The notes beneath the pieces were generated by a model, which worked only from the letters and a program-made list of their open reading frames with translations, was not told the DNA's origin and made no database searches. DNA of 52,470 bases. Origin: Pedobacter petrophilus. Lineage in GTDB: Bacteria; Bacteroidota; Bacteroidia; Sphingobacteriales; Sphingobacteriaceae. The stretch covers positions 1-52,470 of the forward strand of contig NZ_WKKH01000034.1 of assembly GCF_009674725.1 (NCBI RefSeq), in the 5' to 3' direction. The position numbers and the translations under genes are program-made. Shown piece after piece: positions 24,925 through 33,744 of the stretch (position 1 is the first letter of the stretch; every line of letters begins with the position of its first letter).

Positions 24925-25740
24925 ATGCAATTTTTAGAACTGAAAAATTTTCTTGATCAAAAGGTGGAACAGTATAATCAGCCTGATTTCATTTCGAACG
25001 ATCCGGTTTGCATTCCGCATCTTTTCTCAAAGAAACAGGACATAGAAATAGCGGGCTTTTTTGCTGCAATTCTGGCCTGGGGCCAGCGGAAAACCATTAT
25101 TAATAAGTGCCGGGAATTGCTTGCACGGATGGATAACTCGCCATATGAATTCATGCTTCATCATAGCGATGCAGATTTGAAAGGTTTATTAAACTTTAAA
25201 CATCGAACATTTAATGATACTGATTTACTTTATTTCGTGTCGTTTTTTAAAGCTCATTATCATCACTACGATAGCCTTGAGCAAGCATTTGTGCCAAAAA
25301 AAACCCATTTCTCTACGGATATTACCCCAATCAAATCTGTTAATATCCCGGCGGGAGTTGCTATTGAAGATTCCTTAAATTATTTCAGGTCTTACTTTTT
25401 TTCTCTGGAAGATTTTCCGCACCGTACTAAGAAACACATTTCGTCACCGACACAGAAATCTACCTGTAAACGCTTAAATATGTTTTTGAGGTGGATGGTT
25501 AGGAAAGACAATCATGGTGTAGATTTTGGTATCTGGAACATACTTCAGTCAGCTGATTTAATTTGCCCTTGCGATGTCCATGTAGATAGGGTAGGGCGCT
25601 TGCTGGGATTGATTGCAAGAAAACAAACAGATTGGCTTACTGCCGTAGAACTTACGCAGCATTTAAAGGAATTTGATGCAAACGATCCTGTTAAATATGA
25701 TTTTGCATTATTCGGATTAGGAGTTGAAAAGATTCTTTAA
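24925..25740 (+). CDS. TIGR02757 (DUF2400) family protein
   Basis: A 271-residue cytoplasmic protein that I match to TIGR02757/DUF2400 by IEIAGFFAAILAWGQRKTIINKC near the N-terminus and CKRLNMFLRWMVRKD with DVHVDRVGRLLGL in the C-terminal half. These features resemble helix-hairpin-helix DNA-glycosylase folds, but no activity is established that I can rely on. It is of typical length. It lies between a terminator and a Crp/Fnr gene and has no obvious partner. Function remains unknown. Confidence 0.8.
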   Translation: MQFLELKNFLDQKVEQYNQPDFISNDPVCIPHLFSKKQDIEIAGFFAAILAWGQRKTIINKCRELLARMDNSPYEFMLHHSDADLKGLLNFKHRTFNDTDLLYFVSFFKAHYHHYDSLEQAFVPKKTHFSTDITPIKSVNIPAGVAIEDSLNYFRSYFFSLEDFPHRTKKHISSPTQKSTCKRLNMFLRWMVRKDNHGVDFGIWNILQSADLICPCDVHVDRVGRLLGLIARKQTDWLTAVELTQHLKEFDANDPVKYDFALFGLGVEKIL

Positions 25741-25853
25741 AATATTGAATCTTGAGAAATGTCAAAAAAAAATCTTTTCTTTGATGCCATCTTTCGATTA
25801 TCCGTTGTACTTCAGTAGTGTAAGGCTGTTGTCACCTATTTAGTTGTTTTTAA

Positions 25854-26468
25854 ATGATCGCTATTAATTTATCTGATAAAGACAGATGGAAAAAATTCAA
25901 TAATTTTTCCCCATTTATTTCAATTTTTAAAAAATTTCATCCGCTTAATGGCGATATTGAACAACGCATCAACCAACATACTTTCCCTGTTAGTTATAAA
26001 AAAAATAAATTTATTGTTTCTCCGGCAGACCGGAATAAATATTTATTTCTGATCGTTAAAGGCGTGGTAAGGGGATTTGTGAAAGATGGCAACACTGAAA
26101 TCACCACCTGGATTGCAAAGGAGAATGAAATTGTAGGCACCATCCGTAATCTCTGGTTAGATGGAGATTCAGAAGAACATTTGCAGGCACTGGAAAATGT
26201 AGATTTGATCGCTATTCCACATGTGCTTACAGAATATCTGTATGAAAATTATCCTGAGGCTAATATCGTAGGAAGAAAAATTATGGAACTCTATTACCGC
26301 TCTGCAGAGGAGCGTGCCTATCTTTGCAGGATCTCCTCTGCTGAAAAGAGATATAAAAGATTTTTGGTTTCTTTTCCGGATTTGATTAACCGGGTTTCCC
26401 TTAAATATATTGCTTCTTTTCTGACGATTCGATTAGAAACACTAAGTCGGATAAGAGCAAAAATTTAA
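25854..26468 (+). CDS. Crp/Fnr-family transcriptional regulator
   Basis: A 204-residue protein with an N-terminal cyclic-nucleotide-binding-like beta-roll (about 25-140; LFLIVKGVVRGFVKDGNTEITTWI) and a short C-terminal winged helix (about 160-204; LKYIASFLTIRLETLSRIRAKI). This is the compact form common in Bacteroidota. No Fe-S cysteine cluster of the FNR type is visible. The cNMP-binding pocket is not obviously conserved, so the ligand is unknown. It is not linked to a target operon; the region after it is a 763-bp gap without protein genes. Confidence 0.88.
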   Translation: MIAINLSDKDRWKKFNNFSPFISIFKKFHPLNGDIEQRINQHTFPVSYKKNKFIVSPADRNKYLFLIVKGVVRGFVKDGNTEITTWIAKENEIVGTIRNLWLDGDSEEHLQALENVDLIAIPHVLTEYLYENYPEANIVGRKIMELYYRSAEERAYLCRISSAEKRYKRFLVSFPDLINRVSLKYIASFLTIRLETLSRIRAKI

Positions 26469-26724
26469 GATCCGGAATCAATACGATTAATGTCTTTCAG
26501 ATCAGAAATAATCAAATATCTTTTTTAAGATTATCAGTTTCAATTTTAAAATCTAAACGTGAAACCATTTTTACCAGGATCTTAATAGCACTGGAATGTA
26601 ATAATTTTATTTAAAGCTAAGTTTTACTATAAAATCCATCAATTTCTCATAACTATGTATAGTTGCAATTTTAGGGGTTTGGCCGCAGGATTAGTTCAGC
26701 TACATCTTTTCGTGTTTTTGTAAT

Positions 26725-26985
26725 TATCTTTGCACGTTAGAATCATAGAAGTATGGGTTAAAATAACGCTATACATATCGGCAGCAATATTTTAATTTTG
26801 CCGTTGGTAAGTGTGCTATGCAGTCGCTATTAATCAGAATTGTCTTTGAAAGATTAGTCCCATAATATTTAAAACACACTAACTTGCCGTTTCTCAAAAT
26901 TATTATTCAATATTTGCGATTATTTGCAATGTGTCATAATAAATAAGCTGCTAAATTGCTCCTTAAATTAATCGATTTAGCAGTT
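26725..26985 (+). ncRNA. Possible small RNA in the 26469-27231 gap
   Basis: The 763-bp gap holds no convincing protein gene. An exact -7 element TATCTTTG (26725-26732) is followed by sequence able to fold. TATGGG (26752-26757) can pair with CCCATA (26859-26864), enclosing hairpins CGGCA/TGCCG (26779-26803) and TAATC/GATTA (26831-26856). A longer hairpin CTGCTAAAT/ATTTAGCAG (26948-26983) with TTT after it could end the transcript. No TTG at -33 was found and no known RNA family was recognised, though a 6S-like layout is conceivable. Other sites noted are two near-identical TATTTGC(G/A)AT words at 26911-26930 and TACATTTG at 27128. Confidence 0.28.
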
Positions 26986-27195
26986 TCCTACAGCTTAAGT
27001 ACAACGATTTAGTAAAACTATACAAGAATTTTATAGCTTGCACGTTTATTAGTTAAACATTATTTACGCTTAACAATATTATTTTTTCAAAAACGTGTAG
27101 AAATGAGTAAAATTGTATAATAATGTTTACATTTGTGAGATCAAAAAAGTAGTCTTTTTTTGAAACGAATAGGCTACGAATTTCGATAAAATTGA

Positions 27196-27203
27196 TAACT
27201 TTG
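27196..27203 (+). promoter_or_regulatory. -7 element of the response-regulator gene
   Basis: TAACTTTG exactly matches TAnnTTTG, 28 nt before the ATG. There is no TTG at the expected -33 position. Confidence 0.4.
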
Positions 27204-27231
27204 ATAATATTTATATCCTTATTTACACACA

Positions 27232-27879
27232 ATGAAACCTAAGAATACTGGAAGTACTTTCACGGTACTAATTGCCGATGATCACGAAATCATCCGCAGG
27301 GGTTTAAAAAACTTAATTTCTGAATACTGGGCGGGTGTTGAGATTATTAACGCCTCTACTCTTGAACAGACTTTAGTTGAAGCCGAAAAGGCGCCTAATT
27401 TGATTATTATAGATGTGAATTTGCCTGGTGGCAATAATCTGAAGGTAATTGATCAAATCAAATCCGTTCAGCCAGCTGCTAAAATATTGGTTTTCTCATC
27501 TTTGAATGAGAACATTTACGCTGTGCCTTATTTAAAATCGGGAGCATCTGGTTATTTAACCAAAAATGCAGAAGAGTCGGAAATTGTAACTGCAATTACA
27601 ACGATATTGGCTGGTAGCCGTTATTCTAGCAGAAACGTTAAGGAGAATATGTTTAACAGCATTTTAGGAAATGATGCAGATAATCCATTCACTAAGCTAT
27701 CTGGCAGAGAGTTGGAAGTTGCAGAACTATTAACTAAAGGTATTGGCGTTCTTGAAATTTCGAATCAGCTTAAATTGCAAATGGGTACAGTAAGTACTTA
27801 TAAGCTCAGGTTATTTCAAAAATTAAAGATCAAAAGTATCATTGAACTTGCTGAAAAAATGAGCATTTACGAAAAATAG
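27232..27879 (+). CDS. NarL/FixJ-type response regulator (orphan)
   Basis: 215 residues. The receiver domain (about 10-128) has acidic residues in IADDHE, the phospho-acceptor Asp61 (IIIDVNLPGG), a Ser/Thr switch (FSSLNE) and Lys in TKNAE. The LuxR-type helix-turn-helix (about 152-212) reads SGRELEVAELLTKGIGVLEI. A DNA-binding transcription factor activated by a histidine kinase is expected. No kinase is encoded nearby, so its partner is elsewhere. The stop codon lies within the stem of the following terminator. Confidence 0.93.
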   Translation: MKPKNTGSTFTVLIADDHEIIRRGLKNLISEYWAGVEIINASTLEQTLVEAEKAPNLIIIDVNLPGGNNLKVIDQIKSVQPAAKILVFSSLNENIYAVPYLKSGASGYLTKNAEESEIVTAITTILAGSRYSSRNVKENMFNSILGNDADNPFTKLSGRELEVAELLTKGIGVLEISNQLKLQMGTVSTYKLRLFQKLKIKSIIELAEKMSIYEK

Positions 27880-27903
27880 AAAGAGGTTACTCTTTCTATT
27901 TTT
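27872..27903. terminator. Bidirectional terminator after the response regulator
   Basis: AAAAATAGAAAGAG (27872-27885) pairs with CTCTTTCTATTTTT (27890-27903) around GTTA. It spans the stop codon of the regulator and also overlaps the end of the convergent small gene. Confidence 0.8.
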
Positions 27904-28075
27904 TTGTTTGCTTCTTTGCTGTACCAGTACCATCTTCGTCTGCAGATTCGTTGGGGGTAGATCCGGCTGCGCCATATTTATCAGATGCACCTTTTCCATT
28001 CTGGTCAAAAGTAGCTTTCTCTTTTGCTGTTCCTTTTGATTGGTCTTCGTTGTTGTCTTTATCTTTTGTGCTCAT
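27896..28075 (-). CDS. Small hydrophilic protein, 59 residues
   Basis: The sequence starts MSTKDKDNNEDQSKG and is dominated by Lys, Asp, Glu, Gly, Ala and Thr, with no hydrophobic core, so it is probably disordered. ATG 28075 is preferred over an upstream in-frame ATG at 28123, because the upstream segment looks like untranslated AT-rich DNA. It is convergent to the response regulator and ends in the shared terminator. Composition is like small stress-associated hydrophilic proteins, but I recognise no family. A chance open frame is the alternative. Confidence 0.5.
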   Translation of the reverse strand: MSTKDKDNNEDQSKGTAKEKATFDQNGKGASDKYGAAGSTPNESADEDGTGTAKKQTKK

Positions 28076-28259
28076 TTCCAAGATTTTTAGTAATCGGTTA
28101 TTAATGGTTTTAATATTGAACAAGCCTACACAGCTAAAAGTTTTTTATAAATGCCAGCAATGTAAATACGAATCTAATTATATCGGGCATTTTCATGTTT
28201 TTTATGTAAATTAAATCAAATTTTTGTTCATAACTATATGATTTTCCATTGATTATGAA

Positions 28260-28267
28260 TATTTTTG
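28260..28267 (+). promoter_or_regulatory. -7 element before the zinc-ribbon gene
   Basis: TATTTTTG exactly matches TAnnTTTG, 26 nt before the ATG at 28294. No TTG was found at the correct distance. Confidence 0.4.
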
Positions 28268-28293
28268 TTTAGCCATCAAACTCCTTATTATTT

Positions 28294-28473
28294 ATGTCAT
28301 CTAATGTAATCAGTCATCAGCCGAAGGTATGCCCCGCTTGCCCGGCTTGTAAAAATCCAGAGACTTCCCGGGTTCCGAGAGGTTTTGTGTTTAAGGTGCT
28401 TATGCCTTTCGTGCCGGTAAAACATTTTAAGTGTTACAGGTGCTTTAAAAAGTTTTATGTTTTTACGCGTTAA
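28294..28473 (+). CDS. Small zinc-ribbon-like protein, 59 residues
   Basis: This short gene was found by reading the sequence between 28124 and 29156. It begins MSSNVISHQPKVCPACPACK. Cys13, Cys16 and Cys19 form a CxxCxxC knuckle, and Cys47/Cys50 form a second CxxC near the end (HFKCYRCFKKFYVF). The central part is hydrophobic and proline-containing (FKVLMPFVPVK). The layout is that of a small zinc ribbon with aromatic residues around the second knuckle. A -7 element lies 26 nt upstream. I do not know its function; RNA, DNA or protein binding are all possible. Confidence 0.65.
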   Translation: MSSNVISHQPKVCPACPACKNPETSRVPRGFVFKVLMPFVPVKHFKCYRCFKKFYVFTR

Positions 28474-29156
28474 GCCTGGCAATCTAACCGAGTGTTTGGC
28501 ACAACGTTTTGATCTGTTACTTTGTACCTCAGGATTTATTGAACAGTTTGCGGTTAAATAAGTAATTAAATTTATGCCCTAGCTTTGCAGGTTATTAGAA
28601 GTTACCTCGCTACAAGGTCTTAACGCATTTACAAAAATCATCCTTTCCCCCAGTTTCTTAAATTTTATTATTCCTGAATCAGTCACTGATCCCGGATTCT
28701 ACCTTACCTTGAAGCTTTGCTTATCAAGCGGCTTAGACGCACGCTAATATTTGCCTTCTCCAGATAATCAGATAGCTGTCTTCAGAAATAAATGAACTTA
28801 TACTAACAGATTATTAGGTTGCTGAGATAAGTTTGTGCCTATACAGATAGGTTAAATTTATACATTCACCGCTCACTTTTTTGACATCTCGTTACTCACC
28901 TTTTAATTCAGGAGAGCAGTGGTTAATCTTTTCCGTCTTCATTATAACGCTTTATAATTAAATTAAATTATTTCATTTGGTCATTCAGCGCTCAGCAAAA
29001 AGTCCATAAACTGCATTTTCTATTAAAAACCAAAGCTTAATAAAAGCTAAATATGTTAGTATTTTGTTGGTAAATAAAATTTATTTTAAGTTTAAAAACT
29101 AAAAATAATAGTAATTTTGTTCCTGCAAATAGCTGAAATTTAAACTGATTTACAGG
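28474..29156. other. Gene-free stretch of 683 bp upstream of dinB
   Basis: I checked all ATGs on both strands in this stretch; the longest frame is about 20 codons and none looks coding. A TAnnTTTG element sits near the end (29112). There is no clear tRNA, repeat or hairpin. GC content is uneven, so it may be a decayed gene. Confidence 0.6.
29112..29119 (+). promoter_or_regulatory. -7 element of dinB
   Basis: TAATTTTG exactly matches TAnnTTTG, 38 nt before the first ATG. No convincing TTG at -33 and no LexA-type palindrome were seen. Confidence 0.45.
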
Positions 29157-30473
29157 ATGATGGACAAAGATAAACAGATTATTCATATGGATCAGGATGC
29201 TTTTTTTGTGTCAGTGGAATTGAAGAAAAACCCCAAACTGATTGGAAAGCCTGTTATTGTGGGTGGTAATTCCGATCGGGGCGTAGTAACCTCCTGCAGT
29301 TATGAAGCACGAAAGTTCGGAGTACATGCGGCAATGCCGGGTAGAATGGCTAAGCAGCTTTGTCCGCAGGCTATTTTTGTTCGGGGCAATATGGATGATT
29401 ATTCCAAAGCCTCTCATGAAATTACTGAAATTATTTCTGAACGTGTGCCCTTGTTTGAGAAAGCGAGCATTGATGAACATTATATCGACATGACTGGCAT
29501 GGATAAGTTTTTCGGCTGTATGAAATTTGCTTCCGAACTCAGGCAAACTATTATTAAGGAAACCGGTTTACCCATCTCTTTTGGTCTATCAGTAAATAAA
29601 ACGGTTTCTAAAATTGTAACCAATGAATGTAAGCCAAACGGAGAGATGGAAATTCCCTTTCCGGGTGTCCGGCCTTTTTTAAATCCTTTGGCCGTTCATA
29701 AAATACCTGGAATTGGCGATGCTACCCACAAAAAACTGAGCGAAATGGGCGTACGGAAAGTGCAGACGCTGGCCGAGATTCCTCAGGAGCTGATGTTTAA
29801 AATTTTAGGTCATCATGGTTTAGGGATCTGGCAGAAAGCCAATGGAATCGACCTTTCTCCGGTAGTGCCGTATCGCGAAAGGAAATCAATTGGTACACAA
29901 ACTACCTTCGAAAGCGATAGTATGGACATTTCAAAAATGAAAGCCATATTAAGTGGAATGGTTACCAATTTAACCTACGAGCTTCGAAGTCAGCAGAAAC
30001 TCACCGCTTGCATTACTGTAACCATTCGCTATTCAAATTTCGAGACAGTAACTCAGCAAGCCCGCATTCCTTATACCGCACTGGATTCTTTGCTGATTAA
30101 CAAGGCACATGATTTATTTAAAAAGCTTTATTCTAAACGAATGTTGCTGCGCCTGATTGGTGTTCGGCTTTCGCACCTGGTAAGCGGCTTTGAGCAGATT
30201 GGTTTATATCATACTTCAGAAGAAGAATATGATTTATACCAGGCAATGGATAAAGTCCGGGATCATTATGGAATTGAATCAGTAGTAAAAGCCTGTATCG
30301 TAAAGCGCCCGGAACGGGATGAGCAAGGAAAAATCATTAAATATAATCCCCGGAAAAAACATTTAGAGGAAAAACAGGAAGAAGAGACTCAACCCGTAGA
30401 CGAACGTAAAAAATCCAGAATCAGAACCTTTATCAACTCTGATCTGGGTACGGCAACGAAACTGGATGGATAG
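29157..30473 (+). CDS. dinB: Y-family DNA polymerase IV (DinB-like)
   Basis: 438 residues; ATG 29157 and 29160 are both possible starts. It is a translesion polymerase. Catalytic acidic residues are present in HMDQDAFFVSVE and in ASIDEHYIDM (the SIDE pair), so it is not an inactive ImuB-type paralogue. The fingers motif SCSYEARKFGV and the little-finger region (about 240-350) follow. The Lys/Glu-rich C-terminal tail (from about 365) is longer than in E. coli DinB and may carry interaction motifs; no clear beta-clamp motif was identified. The DnaE2-like gene follows on the same strand after a 182-bp purine-rich repeat, as in mutagenesis cassettes. Confidence 0.93.
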   Translation: MMDKDKQIIHMDQDAFFVSVELKKNPKLIGKPVIVGGNSDRGVVTSCSYEARKFGVHAAMPGRMAKQLCPQAIFVRGNMDDYSKASHEITEIISERVPLFEKASIDEHYIDMTGMDKFFGCMKFASELRQTIIKETGLPISFGLSVNKTVSKIVTNECKPNGEMEIPFPGVRPFLNPLAVHKIPGIGDATHKKLSEMGVRKVQTLAEIPQELMFKILGHHGLGIWQKANGIDLSPVVPYRERKSIGTQTTFESDSMDISKMKAILSGMVTNLTYELRSQQKLTACITVTIRYSNFETVTQQARIPYTALDSLLINKAHDLFKKLYSKRMLLRLIGVRLSHLVSGFEQIGLYHTSEEEYDLYQAMDKVRDHYGIESVVKACIVKRPERDEQGKIIKYNPRKKHLEEKQEEETQPVDERKKSRIRTFINSDLGTATKLDG

Positions 30474-30650
30474 GGGCAGGGGAATGGCGAATAGGAAATA
30501 GAGAATGGGAAATAGGTACGGCGGCGGAAATGAGAAATAGGTATCGGGAAACAGAGATTGGTAATAGGAAACAAATAGAGAATTGTAAATAGGTAATAAG
30601 GATGGAGAACGGTAGATGAAAAACGATAAACGATAAACGAAACACTGCAA
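30474..30650 (+). repeat. Purine-rich degenerate repeat between dinB and dnaE2 (family A, copy 2)
   Basis: Multiple variants of GAAATAGG(TA) fill the spacer and end in ACGGTAGATGAAA and three AACGA(TA) units. The same closing motif occurs in copy 1 at 10455-10600. Reverse-strand open frames here are produced by the composition. Confidence 0.65.
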
Positions 30651-30655
30651 ACGAA

Positions 30656-33600
30656 ATGTTTCTTAATGTACATTCCTCTTACAGCCTCAAATATGGAACG
30701 ATGGATATTCCGACGATCGTTTCAAATGCACGTGCATTAGGTATTCGCCAAATGGTGCTGACTGATATTAATAACTCTAGCGGCGCAATCGAATTTATAA
30801 GAGAATGTTTCAAACAAGGAGTTGCCAAAGCACCAGATGAAGTGCAGGCCGGAAATATTCCATACCAGTTAAAACCGATTGCGGGTATCGAGTTTCATAA
30901 AGAAGGTCAGCTTTTATATTTCGGAATTGCAAAAAATAAAGAAGGTATGCGAGAGCTTAACGAGTTTTTGAGCATCCGCAATATCGAAGATGAGATCTTG
31001 CCAAATGCTGCACCTTCTTTCGAAAATGCTTTTATCGTTTATCCGTTTGCCAAAAATTTTAACCGCAAACTCAAATTCAATGAGTTTGTTGGCATAAAAA
31101 GCAGTCAGCTAAATTTTCTTTATAAACATCCCTTACTTCAACAACCCGAAAGGTTGGTGGTTTGGCATCCGGTTACGGTGGGTAATCGGATTGAACATCG
31201 TCTGCATGAATACCTGAGGGCCATCGAAATGAACACTTTATTGAGCATGGTGCCAGATGACGCTAAATGTAGTCTTGATGAAGTCTTAATTACGGAAGAA
31301 GCACTTAAATTAAAATTTGAAACATTTCCGTTCATCGTTGAAAATACACAAAAGTTGATGGATGCCTGTGACCTGAGCGTTTACTTCGAGCCGCAGGTAA
31401 AGTCTAAAAACAGATTTGCGTATACCAAAGAAGGGGAAGCATTTGATCAGGTATTGTTGAGGCGAATTGCATATAAAGGTTTGGCTTATCGATATGGAAA
31501 TGATCATTCAGTTGCCCGTGCAAGGATGGAAAAGGAATTGAAAATTATTGAGTTTAAAAATTACTGCGCTTACTTTTTAATCACTTTTGATATTGTTCGC
31601 TATGCGATGGGAAGATGTAAGTTTTACCATGTGGGCAGAGGCTCCGGCGCCAACAGCATTGTGGCGTATTGTTTGCGGATTACCGATGTAGATCCGATAG
31701 ATCTTGATTTGTATTTTGAACGTTTTTTGCATGAAAAGCGCACCAGCCCGCCAGATTTCGATATTGATTTTGCCTGGGATGAGCGGGAAACGATCCAGAA
31801 ATACATTTTTAAAAAATATCCTAAATGGCATGTGGCGTTTTTAGGTACAATGAGCACATTCAAAGACAGGGCAGTTATCCGTGAAATTGGAAAGGTTTTG
31901 GGATTGCCAAAAGAAGAAATAGATAGTTTTACCGATCCAGCCAAAGAACGCGAAAATCATCAGAATGCCACCTATAGGAAACTGGTAGCGGTTCACCAGC
32001 ACATGAGGAATATGCCCAATCAGCGATCTATCCATGCCGGTGGGATTTTGATTTCCGATGAACCCATTACTTATTATACGGCGTTGGATTTGCCGCCGAA
32101 AGGTTTCGTAACCGTGCAATGGGATATGTATGAGGCCGAAGCAATCGGCTATGAAAAGTTCGATGTGTTGAGTCAACGGGGAATAGGACATATCCGCGAA
32201 GCCGTTCAGCTCATCAGGCAAAACCGGAATGTAGAGATTGATATTCACGACTTCAAGAAGTTCAAAGCCGATCCTAAATTAAATAAGATTTTAAGGGAAG
32301 GTCAGCCGGTAGGTTGTTTTTATATTGAATCGCCAGCAATGCGGCAGCTACTTAAAAAGTTGAAGTGCGAAGATTATTTAACACTGGTTGCAGCAAGTTC
32401 AATCATTCGGCCGGGCGTGGCAAGTTCGGGTATGATGAAGTCGTTTATAGAACGCTACCATGCACCAGATAAGGTGGTTTACCTCTGCAAGGAAATGGAA
32501 GAACAACTAAAGGAAACCTATGGCGTAATGGTTTACCAGGAAGATGTGATCAAAGTTTGCCATTATTTCGCCGGCCTGGATCTAGCTGATGCCGATGTAT
32601 TGCGAAAGGCCATGAGCGGAAAGTACCGTTCAAAACTTGCTTTTGAAGAATTGGTGAATAAGTTTTTTTACTCCGCAAGGCTTCAGGGGCATTCAGAAGA
32701 ACTCATTACCGAAGTCTGGCGGCAGATATCTTCTTTTGCTGGTTATAGTTTTTCGAAAGCGCACTCAGCTTCTTTCGCAGTAGAAAGTTACCAGAGTTTG
32801 TATCTTAAAACTTATTATCCAAAGGAATTTATGGTAGCCGTTTTAAATAACTACGGTGGCTTTTACAGTCGCTGGGTCTACGTTCATGAGCTTCAAAAAA
32901 CAGGGGCGAAGGTGCATTTGCCCTGTGTAAACAATAGTGATGAAGTGGTGAACATTAATGAGAATGAGGCTTACCTGGGCTTCATTGGCGTGCAGGGTCT
33001 GGAAAATAAGTTTATCACCCAGATTCCACTTGAGCGTAAAAGAAATGGTCCTTTCAAAGATTTGGAGCAGTTTGTAAAACGTACAAAAATAACGTTAGAA
33101 CAGGCTATTTTATTAATCAGGCTCGGGGCTTTAAGATTTACAGGAAGAGATAAAAAAACACTGCTTTGGGAGATTTATAATTACCTCGGGCATAAGCAAA
33201 AAAGAATAGATGCAGCTGAGTTATTTAACATCGAAAGTAAAGCGTATAGTTTACCAACCTTAGAAAACTCGGCGCTTGAAGATGCCTATGTAGAATTAGA
33301 ATTGTTGGGCTATCCGCTGAACTTTGAAATGTTTGATTTTCTGAAAACAAGTTATCGGGGAGAGATAATGGCGGCAGATTTAAGCGAAAATGTAGGAAAA
33401 ACAGTTCGCATGGTAGGTAATTATGTATGCGAAAAAACTGTACATACCATTAAGAACACCAAGATGTGGTTTGGTACGTTCCTGGATGCGAATGGCGACT
33501 TTTTCGATACCATCCATTTTCCAAATACCACACCTGTATACCCATTCAAAGGAAAGGGTTGTTACTTGATTTTGGGTAAAATAGTAGAGGATTTTGGCTT

Positions 33601-33667
33601 CCCCAGTGTGGAGGTTTTAAAGTTTGCTAAGCTTGAAATTCACATGAATCCGGTAGCCGGAAATTAG
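30656..33667 (+). CDS. dnaE2: DnaE2-like error-prone DNA polymerase III alpha subunit
   Basis: 1003 residues, shorter than replicative DnaE (about 1160). The C-family active site is intact: Asp pair in PDFDIDF and the third Asp in KFDVLSQRG. The N-terminal PHP domain is degenerate: the usual HxH is NVH at residues 4-6, and the DHGN-type metal motif reads TDINN, so PHP proofreading is unlikely. HhH and an OB domain (about 900-975) close the protein, and the tau-binding tail is missing. With dinB just upstream this resembles the DnaE2 part of translesion cassettes. ImuA and a LexA-like gene are not present here. The Fic gene begins 77 nt after the stop. Confidence 0.92.
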   Translation: MFLNVHSSYSLKYGTMDIPTIVSNARALGIRQMVLTDINNSSGAIEFIRECFKQGVAKAPDEVQAGNIPYQLKPIAGIEFHKEGQLLYFGIAKNKEGMRELNEFLSIRNIEDEILPNAAPSFENAFIVYPFAKNFNRKLKFNEFVGIKSSQLNFLYKHPLLQQPERLVVWHPVTVGNRIEHRLHEYLRAIEMNTLLSMVPDDAKCSLDEVLITEEALKLKFETFPFIVENTQKLMDACDLSVYFEPQVKSKNRFAYTKEGEAFDQVLLRRIAYKGLAYRYGNDHSVARARMEKELKIIEFKNYCAYFLITFDIVRYAMGRCKFYHVGRGSGANSIVAYCLRITDVDPIDLDLYFERFLHEKRTSPPDFDIDFAWDERETIQKYIFKKYPKWHVAFLGTMSTFKDRAVIREIGKVLGLPKEEIDSFTDPAKERENHQNATYRKLVAVHQHMRNMPNQRSIHAGGILISDEPITYYTALDLPPKGFVTVQWDMYEAEAIGYEKFDVLSQRGIGHIREAVQLIRQNRNVEIDIHDFKKFKADPKLNKILREGQPVGCFYIESPAMRQLLKKLKCEDYLTLVAASSIIRPGVASSGMMKSFIERYHAPDKVVYLCKEMEEQLKETYGVMVYQEDVIKVCHYFAGLDLADADVLRKAMSGKYRSKLAFEELVNKFFYSARLQGHSEELITEVWRQISSFAGYSFSKAHSASFAVESYQSLYLKTYYPKEFMVAVLNNYGGFYSRWVYVHELQKTGAKVHLPCVNNSDEVVNINENEAYLGFIGVQGLENKFITQIPLERKRNGPFKDLEQFVKRTKITLEQAILLIRLGALRFTGRDKKTLLWEIYNYLGHKQKRIDAAELFNIESKAYSLPTLENSALEDAYVELELLGYPLNFEMFDFLKTSYRGEIMAADLSENVGKTVRMVGNYVCEKTVHTIKNTKMWFGTFLDANGDFFDTIHFPNTTPVYPFKGKGCYLILGKIVEDFGFPSVEVLKFAKLEIHMNPVAGN

Positions 33668-33668
33668 G

Positions 33669-33701
33669 CATGAGCCGAATAATCTTTATATTCGGCTCAT
33701 G
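33669..33701. promoter_or_regulatory. Palindromic operator-like site 1 upstream of the fic gene
   Basis: CATGAGCCGAATA (33669-33681), 7 nt, then TATTCGGCTCATG (33689-33701), a perfect inverted repeat with 13-bp arms. Together with site 2 it flanks a near-consensus -7 sequence (TATTTTTTG, 33709-33717). It starts 2 nt after the dnaE2 stop and could also act as a hairpin in RNA. Confidence 0.6.
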
Positions 33702-33715
33702 AATTGGCTATTTTT

Positions 33716-33744
33716 TGAGCCGAATAATTCGTATATTCGGCTCA
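33716..33744. promoter_or_regulatory. Palindromic operator-like site 2 overlapping the fic start codon
   Basis: TGAGCCGAATA (33716-33726), 7 nt, then TATTCGGCTCA (33734-33744). The arms and the 7-nt spacer match site 1, and the last base is the A of the fic ATG. Binding here would block both promoter clearance and initiation, suggesting autoregulation by the wHTH of the Fic protein. Confidence 0.6.

Noticed and set aside
30363..30673. Overlapping minus-strand frames of 70-95 codons
   Set aside because: They are Phe/Ser/Pro/Leu-rich in three frames at once, which is what the complement of a purine-rich repeat gives.
33699..33743. Earlier in-frame ATG for the Fic gene
   Set aside because: The added 15 residues are encoded by the palindromic operator region; the family N-terminus starts at MSYNWELSDW.
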